Source of the DNA: Phycisphaeraceae bacterium
Lineage (GTDB): Bacteria > Planctomycetota > Phycisphaerae > Phycisphaerales > SM1A02
Direction: 5' to 3'
Length of the DNA stretch: 64,000 nucleotides
Assembly: GCA_019636755.1 (NCBI GenBank)
Contig: JAHBWZ010000001.1
Location: 434,001-498,000, forward strand
Shown: positions 44,547 to 53,108 of the stretch, piece after piece
Layout of the letters: each line of letters opens with the position of its first letter
Position numbering within the stretch: position 1 is the stretch's first letter
Made by a program: the position numbers and the translations under genes
Notes under the pieces: model-generated
The model's database searches: none
Told to the model about the DNA's origin: nothing
Seen by the model: the letters and a program-made list of their open reading frames with translations, nothing else

Positions 44547-46226
44547 TCAGGGGTGGTCTGGGGCCGGGAGGAGTTCCAGTTCCAGTCGGACACAGAGACT
44601 GCGCGCGTCCAGGCGCCGGACGCGCCATCGTCCCCATTCGATCCCGCCGCAGAGATCCGCACCGTGCTCGAGCGTGGTGCGGAGCACGTCCTCGGATCCG
44701 GGCGGGGCGAACCGGCCCGCCGACTTCATCCACTGCTGCACGCACGGAACGAGCGTGCGGCCATCGAGGGAGCCGCACGAGACCCAGAGGTCATCCTCGA
44801 CGCGCGCTCCGCCCGGCGCCGGCGCGCCGCGGGCCCCCGCTTCGAGTGCCTCGGCCACGTGCCGCAGGTGCCGCTCCTCGGTCGCGATGACCAGCCATCG
44901 CGCCGCGTCCTGATCCACGAACGTCCAGTTCAGCGAACTGAGTTCGAACAGCGGCAGGCCCGCGGAGAGGTGTTCGATCGCCGGCCCGAGGTCCGCGCAC
45001 CGGTCCTCGGGCCGCAGCCCCTGCTCCACGGTGCGATCGACCCCGCGATCGCCCGCCCCCGGTCCCTCCGGGCCCGCGCCGGCGGCAACGCGCCGGAGCA
45101 GTCCGGCGACGCCGCCGAGATGGCGATCGATCACCGACTCGTCCAGCCCGTCAAACTCGAGGGCGACCGCGAGGGCAGGCCGTCCGACTTCGCCGCCCGT
45201 GCGCCGCACCGGCGCGCCGACCGCGACCACCCGGCGGGGCCCGCAGGCCGCCTGGATCGCCGGGCTGAGCAGCGGGATCCCGGGAAGCCACTCGATGGCG
45301 CCGCCGGCCAGGCCGCCGGACGCCGGCTCGATCCACGCGAGCGGGAAGCGCCGCGCCAGCGAGTCGATCGGCGTGGCATCCATGGCCTCCATGGGCGTTG
45401 CGACGAGGAACTCGGACGGAAACCGGGCGCAGTGCCGCACCTGAAGCGACCGTCCGTCGAGACGCGCGGAGACCGCCGACCAGCCGCCGGGCTCGGCGCG
45501 GTGCCGCAGGAAGAGGCCGAGGTCACCCCGGCCGAGCGAGGCGACCACCTCATCGAGCGCCTGGTCGTCGGCCAGCGACGATGCCGCGGCCGCGCCGCGC
45601 GCCTGTCCGGACAGTCGCCGCAGCAGGTCCGGCAGGAGCTGCATGCCCGGCGCGTCGGGACCGACGAGCAGCCGTCCGCCCAGGGTGGCCAGCAGCAGGC
45701 GATGTTCCGGGAGGCTGCTGACTTCGCAGCCCGCCTGGCCTGGCCGGCGCTGCGGGTTGAGGCGCCGCAGCAGCGGCCGCAGGTGCTCCGGATCCGGGGC
45801 GCAGAGCACCACCCAGTCCCATCGCTCCGCGGCGCGTCGCGCCGCGACGGTGACGCCGCGGCGACCGATGGTGTCGAACAGGGCCGACGGGGAGAGTCCG
45901 GATGCCGCGGCCAGGCCGTTCCAGGTCGTGAGACCGGCCCCGGACGCCAGTACGCGCTCCATCGATGCTGCGAAGGACGTTCCCGCCAGCGCTCGGCGGT
46001 GCGCCGCGGCATCCTCGATCCGCAGGTAGAGATCCACGTCGCGCGGGACGACCGACCGATCGGCGAAGAGTTCCACCGCGTCGACCGTCGCCGCGCGGGA
46101 CGCCGGCGCGACGGCACTGATCATCAGTGCACCGAGCACCGGCATGCCGAGCCGGAGAACCGCGCCGAGGCGCGCCACGCCCCGACTCGAGTTCGCCACC
46201 GGGATGCCCTCACTGGAGGAATGCAC
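44547..46226 (-). CDS. Exported protein of unknown function
   Basis: A 559-residue protein with an N-terminal signal/membrane segment (LRLGMPVLGALMISAVAPASRA, about residues 25-46). The remainder is a soluble Leu/Arg/Ala-rich body with short hydrophobic motifs such as DVDLYLRIEDAAAHR and LRHRAEPGGW; no catalytic motif is evident. It resembles the large, poorly characterised DUF3352-like exported proteins, but that is tentative. Start: a GTG at 46226 directly after GGAAGG, preferred over an internal Met. It is third in a sigma factor-membrane protein-exported protein operon. Confidence 0.65.
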   Translation of the reverse strand: MHSSSEGIPVANSSRGVARLGAVLRLGMPVLGALMISAVAPASRAATVDAVELFADRSVVPRDVDLYLRIEDAAAHRRALAGTSFAASMERVLASGAGLTTWNGLAAASGLSPSALFDTIGRRGVTVAARRAAERWDWVVLCAPDPEHLRPLLRRLNPQRRPGQAGCEVSSLPEHRLLLATLGGRLLVGPDAPGMQLLPDLLRRLSGQARGAAAASSLADDQALDEVVASLGRGDLGLFLRHRAEPGGWSAVSARLDGRSLQVRHCARFPSEFLVATPMEAMDATPIDSLARRFPLAWIEPASGGLAGGAIEWLPGIPLLSPAIQAACGPRRVVAVGAPVRRTGGEVGRPALAVALEFDGLDESVIDRHLGGVAGLLRRVAAGAGPEGPGAGDRGVDRTVEQGLRPEDRCADLGPAIEHLSAGLPLFELSSLNWTFVDQDAARWLVIATEERHLRHVAEALEAGARGAPAPGGARVEDDLWVSCGSLDGRTLVPCVQQWMKSAGRFAPPGSEDVLRTTLEHGADLCGGIEWGRWRVRRLDARSLCVRLELELLPAPDHP

Positions 46227-46242
46227 GGAACCTTCCGCCCGG

Positions 46243-47046
46243 TTATGACGGGAGCAGGCCACCGTTGACCGGCAGCGTCGCAATCGGCCCCAGGCCCGAC
46301 CGCTCGATCTGCTGCAGGTCGGCCTCGGCCCCCCGGCCGGAGTTCGCGGGCGCGCCCGGCGACCGCGGCGTGCCGCCGCCGGAGACCGATGATGCGGAAT
46401 CGACCGATGCCGGCAGGGCGTGCAGCGCGCCGTCCGGCACCGCCATGCCCGGCTCGAAGACCGGCTCGCCGTCCGGACCCAGGCGGAGCGGCACAGCACC
46501 GGGGCCCGACGCCATGGTGAATGCACCGCCGCCCGCACCCGCGGAACTCCCGTTCGCATCGCCGGCACCCCCGCCGACCGGGTCGACCGGCGACAGGCTG
46601 CCGGGCGTGTCGATGGCGGCGTTCGCAAGGACGCTCCCGGTGAAGCGCGCCCCGGGTGCGAGCGCGGATGCACTGCCGCCGAGGAGACTGAGCGACCGGA
46701 TGGCCCGGAGCGACTCGCGAAGGCCTTCCTCGGCGCTTCGAAGATCCCGCCCGACGGCGTCCGAGATCGTCTGGTCTGCCGGCGTGCGGAGATCCTCGCG
46801 CGCAGACTGCAGATGCACGGAGAGGGCGAGCGTGCACACGAAGAGCAGCGTGACGCCGCCCCGGACGACGGCCCGCGCCCGCTCGCGGCGCCGCGCTTCG
46901 TGCGACGGTGCCAGCCGGTACCCGAGCCGCTGCATGACCTGCACGGTCATGTCCGGCGCCCGATCGATGCGCCGCGCCAGTTCCAGCGGATCCGGCGTCG
47001 GGCGCAGATCGGCGCGGGCGGCATGGCGAGGTCGGCGCCGGTTCAT
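46243..47046 (-). CDS. Single-pass membrane protein, probable partner of the second ECF sigma factor
   Basis: 267 residues: an Arg-rich cytoplasmic start, one transmembrane helix at about 65-82 (VVRGGVTLLFVCTLALSV), and an extracytoplasmic Gly/Ser/Pro-rich region with low-complexity stretches. Its start overlaps the sigma factor stop (ATGA), the position expected for an anti-sigma factor. No zinc-binding anti-sigma motif is seen. Confidence 0.6.
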   Translation of the reverse strand: MNRRRPRHAARADLRPTPDPLELARRIDRAPDMTVQVMQRLGYRLAPSHEARRRERARAVVRGGVTLLFVCTLALSVHLQSAREDLRTPADQTISDAVGRDLRSAEEGLRESLRAIRSLSLLGGSASALAPGARFTGSVLANAAIDTPGSLSPVDPVGGGAGDANGSSAGAGGGAFTMASGPGAVPLRLGPDGEPVFEPGMAVPDGALHALPASVDSASSVSGGGTPRSPGAPANSGRGAEADLQQIERSGLGPIATLPVNGGLLPS

Positions 47047-47627
47047 GCCAGGACCTCCTCAGCTCGCGCACACGCGCCGGGCTCCGCGACGATCGCCTGG
47101 CGCATGCGTTTGCGGGCGCGATGCAGATGACTTTTCACGGTTCCCTCGGGCATCTCCAGGTAGGCGGCGATCTCCTGGATCGGCCACTGCTGCTGGTGGA
47201 AGAGCAGGATGATCTCACGCTGCTGCTCGTTCAGCGCCTCCAGCGCGAAATCCAGGATGTCCCGCACATGCCCCGCCTGCTCCGACGCCTGCGAGAGATC
47301 CGAGGGCCGGACCTCGGTGCCGCTGCGCCCCGCGACCGCATCGGTGTCGAACCAGGGACGGTGCTTCTGCGCCGCGTTCACGAACAGCCGCTTGGCGATC
47401 GTGAAGAGCCAGGTCGAGAAGCGGAATCGCTCATCGAACCGATCAAGGTTCCGCAGGACGCGCACGAACGCTTCCTGCACGATGTCCTCCGCCACGTGCG
47501 GGCGGCCGCTCAGCCGCAGGATGAAGGCGTACACCGAGTCCTGGTGGGCCCGGATGAGCGCCTCGATCGAGTCACCGCAGCCCTCGCGGGCGCGGCGGAT
47601 CAGGGCAACCTCGTCGGACCTCTCCAT
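47043..47627 (-). CDS. ECF-family RNA polymerase sigma factor
   Basis: A 194-residue sigma factor: region 2 (YAFILRLSGRPHVAEDIVQEAFVRVLRNLDRF, then FSTWLFTIAKRLFVNAAQ) and region 4 (LNEQQREIILLFHQQQWPIQEIAAYLEMPEGTVKSHLHRARKRM). It is shorter and more canonical than the first ECF factor at 39.5 kb. A TACCAT lies 8 bases before the start codon. Confidence 0.92.
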   Translation of the reverse strand: MERSDEVALIRRAREGCGDSIEALIRAHQDSVYAFILRLSGRPHVAEDIVQEAFVRVLRNLDRFDERFRFSTWLFTIAKRLFVNAAQKHRPWFDTDAVAGRSGTEVRPSDLSQASEQAGHVRDILDFALEALNEQQREIILLFHQQQWPIQEIAAYLEMPEGTVKSHLHRARKRMRQAIVAEPGACARAEEVLA

Positions 47628-47635
47628 GAGGGACG

Positions 47636-47641
47636 ATGGTA
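47636..47641 (-). promoter_or_regulatory. Candidate minus-10 (TACCAT) of the ECF sigma operon
   Basis: The hexamer ends 8 nt before ATG 47627; the same hexamer occurs before pdxA. Confidence 0.35.
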
Positions 47642-47726
47642 CCCGACCGGGCCCCCCCGGCTGCAGCGGGAATTCTGGAAGTCGTCCCGGTCGCCAGGCA
47701 CAGGCGTGCCGTTTCCGGACCTCGTC

Positions 47727-48455
47727 TCACGCCACGCGCGGCGGATGCACGGACGACGGCGCTGACTGGCGGACCGCCTGTCGCCCGCGCCCCGCCCCGG
47801 GGCCGGCCGCCGCGCGGAGGAAATCGACCAGGTCGGCGGGCCCGTCGAAGAGCAGATCCACGCCCATCACCTCGGCCAGGTCCTCGACCCGCGCGAAGAT
47901 GCCGCCGCCGACCAGGATCGGCAGGCCGGGTGCCGCCTCGAGCCGGCGCATGGTGTCGAAGAGGCCGCGAAGATGGGGCGCATCGCCCGTTTCGGCGGCG
48001 AACAGCACCAGGGCCACCGGCTGGACATCCGACAGGTCCGCGAGAATCTCGTCCGCGGGAATGCGACCGGCCGCCAGCCGCACGGTCCACCCGGCCTCTT
48101 CGACCGAGGCCGCCAGGATCGCCGCCGCGGCGCCGGCGCCCGCGCCGGCACCGGCCACGATCTGCACCGTACCGGCGGTGTCCGGGATCGGCGTCCCCGG
48201 GCCCGCGGTCGCCTCGATCAGTTCCATGGCGCGGCGGATGCCTTCCGCGGCATACCCCATGGCGAGATCCGGGATCTGGTCCGCGCGATGAAGCCGGTCC
48301 GCCCAGGCGAGGACCGGCCACAGAAGGTCCTCGAGCATCCGGCGCCGGGTCCAGCCGTCGTCGGCCAGCGGCTCGGCCACCAGTCGGCGCACGAGCGCGC
48401 GATCACCGGTGACGAGCGCATGAAAGAACTGCTCCTGGCGAATGTCGGCATCCAT
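47727..48455 (-). CDS. B12-binding-fold protein lacking the cobalamin His motif
   Basis: A 242-residue protein with a helical N-terminal cap (about 1-85), like B12-binding_2 domains of methionine synthase-type proteins, and a C-terminal Rossmann half (about 95-225). In true cobalamin binders the loop reads DxHxxG; here the same place is AGAGAGAGAA, so base-off cobalamin ligation is not possible. It is probably a sensor or scaffold derived from that fold, or it binds a different ligand. A GGAGGT stands upstream of the ATG. Monocistronic or with ubiE. Confidence 0.6.
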   Translation of the reverse strand: MDADIRQEQFFHALVTGDRALVRRLVAEPLADDGWTRRRMLEDLLWPVLAWADRLHRADQIPDLAMGYAAEGIRRAMELIEATAGPGTPIPDTAGTVQIVAGAGAGAGAAAAILAASVEEAGWTVRLAAGRIPADEILADLSDVQPVALVLFAAETGDAPHLRGLFDTMRRLEAAPGLPILVGGGIFARVEDLAEVMGVDLLFDGPADLVDFLRAAAGPGAGRGRQAVRQSAPSSVHPPRVA

Positions 48456-48509
48456 CGGCTCTCGACCTCCGTGCGCCGCAGCGCCGTTGCGCCGCGCCGT
48501 CCCGACCGT

Positions 48510-49373
48510 TCATCGGGCGCACGGCGTGCCGGCATGAGCCGGACGCGGCCCGTCGGACGAGACCCGTCCCAGAATGAGCCACGCGATCCCGAAGGTCAGC
48601 GGCGTGATGTCGGTGGCCGGAAATCCGGCGATCTCGACGCGCCGCGCGAGGGCCGGCGCGTCCGGGAACGTCTCGACCGATCTGGGGAGATAGCGGTACG
48701 CGCCGGAGCGATCCCGCGCCAGAAGCGTGGCGGTGATCGGCATGATCCGACGCGAATACACCGCGTTCAGTGCCCGGATGACCGGATTCGATGGCGTTCC
48801 GAACTCCAGGATCACGAGCCGGCCGCCCGGCGCGAGGACGCGCCGGAACTCCGCCAGTGCGCGGTCCGGGTCCGCCACGTTGCGCAGGCCGAAGGCGATC
48901 GAGACCACATCGAACGCGGCGTCGGGAAACGGGAGGCGCATCGCGTCCGCCCACTCGAATCGCACGCGGTGCGACTCGTCCAGCGCGACCGCCCGCGCGT
49001 CCGACCGTCCGCCGGCCTGCCGCGCCTTCCGCCGCGCCAGCGCCAGCATCGCCTCGGTGAAGTCCGTGCCGACCACCTCCCGGGCGGGCGATCGCGCGAA
49101 CAGGAGCGTCAGGTCGCCGGTCCCGCACGCCGCGTCCAGGACGCGCTCACCCGGCGCCACCTGCGCGGCCCGGACCGCCGCGCGGCGCCAGCGCTGGTCC
49201 AGCCCGAGCGAATGCACCCGGTTGTTGCGGTCGTAGGCGTGGCTGATCGCCGCGAACATGCGCTGGACCCGGTCCGCCTTGTCCCGGACCTGGTGCGGGT
49301 CCGTCGCGAGGTCCGCGGCACCCCAGACCCGCCCGGGTTCCCCGCTCCGTCGATCTGCATGTCGATCCGCCAT
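48510..49373 (-). CDS. ubiE: Class I SAM methyltransferase UbiE/MenG
   Basis: A 287-residue C-methyltransferase of menaquinone/ubiquinone synthesis (demethylmenaquinone to menaquinone step). Landmarks are FAAISHAYDRNN (about 40-51), the SAM motif VLDAACGTGDL (about 78-88), FGLRNVADPDRAL, and the C-terminal family pattern ITPLTFGIAWL. Both the UbiE and MenG names are possible; planctomycetes use menaquinone, so MenG is the likelier role. A TATGAT 8 bases before the start suggests near-leaderless transcription. Confidence 0.88.
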   Translation of the reverse strand: MADRHADRRSGEPGRVWGAADLATDPHQVRDKADRVQRMFAAISHAYDRNNRVHSLGLDQRWRRAAVRAAQVAPGERVLDAACGTGDLTLLFARSPAREVVGTDFTEAMLALARRKARQAGGRSDARAVALDESHRVRFEWADAMRLPFPDAAFDVVSIAFGLRNVADPDRALAEFRRVLAPGGRLVILEFGTPSNPVIRALNAVYSRRIMPITATLLARDRSGAYRYLPRSVETFPDAPALARRVEIAGFPATDITPLTFGIAWLILGRVSSDGPRPAHAGTPCAR

Positions 49374-49381
49374 CGGGGCCG

Positions 49382-49387
49382 ATCATA
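49382..49387 (-). promoter_or_regulatory. Candidate minus-10 (TATGAT) of ubiE
   Basis: The hexamer ends 8 nt before ATG 49373; divergent from the amidohydrolase gene. Confidence 0.4.
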
Positions 49388-49436
49388 GAGACTCTGGTCC
49401 CGCCGCCGGGCCCTGCCCCCGGGGCCCTGCCCCGGG

Positions 49437-49442
49437 TACACT
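49437..49442 (+). promoter_or_regulatory. Candidate minus-10 (TACACT) of the amidohydrolase gene
   Basis: The hexamer ends 13 nt before ATG 49456, so the leader would be about 6-7 nt. Confidence 0.35.
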
Positions 49443-49455
49443 GGACGTCTGCCCG

Positions 49456-50592
49456 ATGATCGTCGACACCAACACGCGACTGCTGCACTCCCTGGATCAG
49501 CTCGGTCCGGACCTGGCTCGGAGGCTACGGACCGGTGACGGAACGCCGGCGGTGGCGTCATCCGGTGCTGCTGGCGGATCGACTGGCGGACCGACGGGCG
49601 CCTCGTCCTCCGGGTATGCACCGGGAACGGTGTGGCGGAATCTGGACGCGGGACCCGGCGCCCATGAGCAGGCGATGGACTGTGTGGATGCGTCGGTCGT
49701 GCTCGGCCTCCGCGCCGGACTCATCGACGCCCACGTTCCCGCCGAGTTCATCGCGGAATACGTCCGACGGGACCCGAGGCGCCGCTTCGGTGTCGCGGGT
49801 GTCGATCCGCTTCCGGGCGACGGACCTGAGCAGGTGGACGCGGCGGTCGAACTGGGCATGGTCGGGATCGCCGTCTCTCCCGCGGCGCAGGGCTGTCATC
49901 CGACCCATTCCGCCGCCATGGACCTCTATGAGCGCTGCCGGCTGCGCGGCATGACGCTCTTCGTCGCGGACCCGTTCCCGCTCCCGTCATCCGCCATGGC
50001 CGAGTTCGGCCGTCCGCTGCACTGGGACGAGGTCGCCCGCACCTTCCCGGACCTGCGGATCGTCTTCACGCGACTCGGGGCGCCGTGGGTCGATGAAACC
50101 CTGATGCTCGTGGCGAAGCATCGCTACGTCTTCGCCGAGGTGTCCGGGTTCGCATCGTCGCCGTGGGCGCTCTATCACGCCCTGCAGCAGGCCATGGTGT
50201 ACGGGGCGATGCATCGACTTCTTCTCGGGTCCGGCTTCCCCTTCGAGACACCGGCCGGCGCCATCGAGGCGATCCTGTCCGTGAACGCGCTGACGCAGGG
50301 AACACCGCTGCCATCGGTCCCGCGGTCACTGCTCCGCGGCATCGTCGAGCGACCGGTGCCCGAACTCCTCGGCTTCGTCACGCCGGGCGATGAACCCGCC
50401 GACGCGGCGCGCAGCGGGGCCGGCATCCCGAGGGCCGCATCCGCGCTCGGACGAAGTGCGATCCGCACCGGCGCCGGCGCGGCGCCGGCGGTGCTGATAC
50501 CGCCACCGGCGGGGAGCGCACCCGGCGCCGCGCCGTCCGACTCCGGGCGGGACGAAGGCGAGCGCTCGACCGGCGAGCGGATCACGCGGTGA
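49456..50592 (+). CDS. Amidohydrolase-2 family metal-dependent hydrolase-like protein
   Basis: A 378-residue TIM-barrel protein of the amidohydrolase-related (PF04909-type) group, recognised by VDTNTRLLH at the start where these enzymes carry the first metal-binding histidine pair, GVAGVDPLPGDGPEQVDAAVELGMVGIAVSP, and the C-terminal LLLGSGFPFETP, which takes the place of the conserved GSDxPH. Several metal ligands are not the usual residues (DTN for D-x-H-x-H), so activity is uncertain. A Pro/Ala/Gly-rich C-terminal tail of about 80 residues is unusual. Confidence 0.7.
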   Translation: MIVDTNTRLLHSLDQLGPDLARRLRTGDGTPAVASSGAAGGSTGGPTGASSSGYAPGTVWRNLDAGPGAHEQAMDCVDASVVLGLRAGLIDAHVPAEFIAEYVRRDPRRRFGVAGVDPLPGDGPEQVDAAVELGMVGIAVSPAAQGCHPTHSAAMDLYERCRLRGMTLFVADPFPLPSSAMAEFGRPLHWDEVARTFPDLRIVFTRLGAPWVDETLMLVAKHRYVFAEVSGFASSPWALYHALQQAMVYGAMHRLLLGSGFPFETPAGAIEAILSVNALTQGTPLPSVPRSLLRGIVERPVPELLGFVTPGDEPADAARSGAGIPRAASALGRSAIRTGAGAAPAVLIPPPAGSAPGAAPSDSGRDEGERSTGERITR

Positions 50593-50695
50593 GCCGGCAA
50601 GGACAGCAGCGCGCATGATGCCCGGCCCGGGATTCCGCCAGGTCTTCGGAACCACGCCATCCCCCGAAGCCGCCGACACGCGCGGCGCGGCGCTG

Positions 50696-51295
50696 ATGCG
50701 GCTGCTCCTGCTGCTCCTGCTCGGCGCCAGCATGTCGACCGCCTGCTCCACGGGGGGGCGCGAACCGCTCCGGATCCACTCGCTCAGAAGCGACCGCGCC
50801 GGGACGCTTGCGATCCCGGTCGGGATCTCGCGGTTCCACGCCGACGGTCCGAACGAGGCGGTCTTCGTGATCGACGGGACACCGCTTCCGTTCACGGAGG
50901 AAACCGCCGACCTCGACGGATCGGCCGCCCCGGCCGACGACGGGGGCATCCATCAGACGCTGACCATCCACCTGCTCTGGGTCCCGCGCCGCGGCGCCAC
51001 GCTCGGCGGACCGGACGCGACCAACGTGCGCCTTCGCCACGCCATCCGCGTCGGCACGGCGGAGGGAACGTACGAGGGCGCCGGCTTCGCCCGCGTGTCC
51101 GGATCGCTGCTCGGAGACTCGATCACGGTGACGCTGCTCGACTCCACGCTTCGCCTGGTCGCGGCCACCGGGCCATTCGAAGATCCGCTCTCGCCGCTGC
51201 GCATCGTCGGTTCGTTCCAGGCGACGCGCGTGGAGCGGGAAAGCGACCTGCGTCGCGAACCGCCCACCCGCGCCGGCGACCGGGTCTCCCGGTGA
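50696..51295 (+). CDS. Probable lipoprotein of unknown function
   Basis: A 199-residue protein with a Leu-rich signal (MRLLLLLLLGASMSTACST) and a possible lipidation Cys about residue 18. The mature part is beta-rich (LTIHLLWVPRRGATLGG, VRLRHAIRVGTAEGTYEG) with no recognised domain. An in-frame start at 50615 would put the signal at residue 28, so 50696 is preferred. It lies between the amidohydrolase and tRNA-Ser. Confidence 0.6.
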   Translation: MRLLLLLLLGASMSTACSTGGREPLRIHSLRSDRAGTLAIPVGISRFHADGPNEAVFVIDGTPLPFTEETADLDGSAAPADDGGIHQTLTIHLLWVPRRGATLGGPDATNVRLRHAIRVGTAEGTYEGAGFARVSGSLLGDSITVTLLDSTLRLVAATGPFEDPLSPLRIVGSFQATRVERESDLRREPPTRAGDRVSR

Positions 51296-51353
51296 ACCGG
51301 CGGCGGTGCGATCGACGCGACGCCGGTGCCGCCCCGGGTCGCACCGATTCCGC

Positions 51354-51359
51354 CATAAT
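51354..51359 (+). promoter_or_regulatory. Candidate minus-10 (CATAAT) of tRNA-Ser
   Basis: The hexamer lies 48 bp upstream of the mature tRNA 5' end. No good minus-35 is seen. Confidence 0.35.
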
Positions 51360-51407
51360 CCGCCCACGGGTGCCCCGCGCCATGGAACGCGGCGGGCCCG
51401 CCCTGAC

Positions 51408-51495
51408 GGTGGGGTGGCAGAGCGGTTGATCGCGCCGGTCTTGAAAACCGGTAACGGGCTCGTCCCGTTCGCGGGTTCGAATCCCGCCCCCACCG
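51408..51495 (+). tRNA. tRNA-Ser (UGA)
   Basis: The acceptor arms GGTGGGG (51408-51414) and CCCCACC (51488-51494) pair fully. The anticodon stem CCGGT/ACCGG closes loop CTTGAAA with anticodon TGA at 51442-51444. A long variable arm (AACGGG/CCCGTT), the class II hallmark of tRNA-Ser, follows, then T-arm GCGGG/CCCGC around TTCGAAT. CCA is not encoded. It reads UCN codons, mainly UCA. Confidence 0.97.
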
Positions 51496-51511
51496 CTTCC
51501 CGCGCCGGTCG

Positions 51512-52183
51512 TTACTCCGGCGGAAGCGGCCCCATGGGCGGCACCAGCCCGTGCTGCACGATGGTGTCCAGCAGCGCGTCGGCGCAGGCGTCGATCGACC
51601 GCCGCGCGGTCTCCAGGCGCAGGTCGGGGCGCTCCGGCGGCTCGAACGGGTCGTCGATGCCGGTGAAGCCCCGGATCTCGCCGCGACGCGCGCGGGCGTA
51701 GAGCCCCTTGGGATCCCGGGACTCGGCCACGGCAAGCGGCGCGTCGACGTGCACCTCCAGGAATGCCACGCCCGTGCGCTCATGCGCGGTGCGGACCCGC
51801 GCGCGATCCTCGCGATAGGGCGAGATCAGGCAGGCGATCGCGACCAGTCCCGCATCCGCCAGCAGCGCCGCGATCTCGCCGGTCCGCCGGACGTTCTCGC
51901 GGCGATCCGCCGCGCCGAAGGCCAGGTCCGCGTTGATCCCCAGGCGCAGGTTGTCGCCGTCCAGCCGGTAGCACGCGCGGCCCGCGGCAAGCAGGCGTGC
52001 CTCGATCCGCGCGGCGATGGTGCTCTTGCCGCTCCCGGACAGCCCCGTCAGCCAGACCGTGCCGCCGCGCTGGCCCAGCAGGCGCTGGCGATCGGCGCGC
52101 GAGGACTCGCCCGCGTGCCACACGACCGTCGGCGGCGTGCGGGCCGGCTCATCGCGTCGTTCATCCTCCGGGACCATCGTCAT
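51512..52183 (-). CDS. cysC: Adenylyl-sulfate (APS) kinase
   Basis: A 223-residue stand-alone kinase making PAPS from APS and ATP. All signatures are intact: P-loop GLSGSGKST (about 47-55), LDGDNLR (about 74-80), DRRENVRRTGE and ISPYREDR. The N-terminal 45 residues are a charged extension. The start at 52183 overlaps the sulfotransferase gene end by 23 bp, so it is probably the second gene of a sulfotransferase-cysC operon: the PAPS consumer next to the PAPS maker. ATG 52177 is an alternative start. Confidence 0.93.
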   Translation of the reverse strand: MTMVPEDERRDEPARTPPTVVWHAGESSRADRQRLLGQRGGTVWLTGLSGSGKSTIAARIEARLLAAGRACYRLDGDNLRLGINADLAFGAADRRENVRRTGEIAALLADAGLVAIACLISPYREDRARVRTAHERTGVAFLEVHVDAPLAVAESRDPKGLYARARRGEIRGFTGIDDPFEPPERPDLRLETARRSIDACADALLDTIVQHGLVPPMGPLPPE

Positions 52184-53108
52184 CGCCCGTCCATCGGCCC
52201 GTCGACGCCCGGGCATCCAAAAGGCACGCGGGCGCATCCGGCCCCGGTCGCGCCGCCCCCGCACCGGCGGCGCCGCGCTCCCGGTGACCGTCGACACCGG
52301 CATCCACGGGACCGGCATACCCGAGCCGCCGCAGCGCGGTGCCGCCGGATCGATCGAAGACCGCGGCGGCCTCCGCGGTGAAGTGCGTGCGCCAGTCGCC
52401 GACGATGCCCTTGCGGATGAACGCCCCGCGCGCCTCCTCGCCCGGCCGCCGACCGGTCGCGCGCTCCATCGAGAACTTCTCGACGGCCATCTCGATCCGC
52501 CATGGGTCGATCTCGCGTCCCGCGTACGCCGTGACGACGCGCGTCAGCGTCCCGCGGCAGTCGCGCCGGAGATCCTCGTACCGCACGAAGACCACGCCCG
52601 GCCGTTCGTCCGGCGCCCACCAGCCCAGCACGTGCGCCGCCCAGTTCACGCGCGTGCCGAACGGTCGCCTGAACTCCTTCTCGATGAACGCAGGAAGGAT
52701 CCGGCGCACATCGTCATCGGTCGGTACGGGCGCGTCGATGCCCTCGTCGAGGCCGCAGAGCACCGGTCGAAGTCCGGGTTCCTCGTGCACGCGCCGGAAC
52801 TGGTCGAAGAGCGCCGAGACCATCACGTCGCGGCCATCGCGGACCAGGTACACCGCGCGGCGGAACCGCGCGTCGAACGGCCAGTGCGTGTGAAGGACAC
52901 ACGGAAAGCCGCAGGGAAGGACCGGGTTCTGCGGGAACGGCAGGTCCAGGCAGTCGGCGATCATGCGGCAGAGCCAGGTGCCGCCGGACCGGGGGTATTC
53001 GCACACCGGATGAAACGGCACGCGATCACCCCCCCGGAGGGCGATCGACCGGTTCACGTACGACGCACCCCGCTTGGCCGCTCTCCAGACCCTTCGTACC
53101 GATGCCAT
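52161..53108 (-). CDS. PAPS-dependent sulfotransferase
   Basis: A 315-residue Golgi-type sulfotransferase-like protein. The 5'-phosphosulfate-binding loop PRSGGTWL (about residues 39-46) is clear and the 3'-phosphate site appears as YLVRDGRDVMVSALFDQFRR near 105-124. Acceptor unknown: probably a polysaccharide or lipid, since sulfated glycans are common in planctomycetes and a capsule/exopolysaccharide locus lies 5 kb away. GGGAG precedes the ATG. It is divergent from cysD, with a repeat array between them. Confidence 0.85.
   Translation of the reverse strand: MASVRRVWRAAKRGASYVNRSIALRGGDRVPFHPVCEYPRSGGTWLCRMIADCLDLPFPQNPVLPCGFPCVLHTHWPFDARFRRAVYLVRDGRDVMVSALFDQFRRVHEEPGLRPVLCGLDEGIDAPVPTDDDVRRILPAFIEKEFRRPFGTRVNWAAHVLGWWAPDERPGVVFVRYEDLRRDCRGTLTRVVTAYAGREIDPWRIEMAVEKFSMERATGRRPGEEARGAFIRKGIVGDWRTHFTAEAAAVFDRSGGTALRRLGYAGPVDAGVDGHRERGAAGAGAARPGPDAPACLLDARASTGRWTGDDDGPGG

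Noticed and set aside
51408-51495. Integration of a mobile element at tRNA-Ser
   Set aside because: No duplicated tRNA 3' end or integrase was seen on either side.
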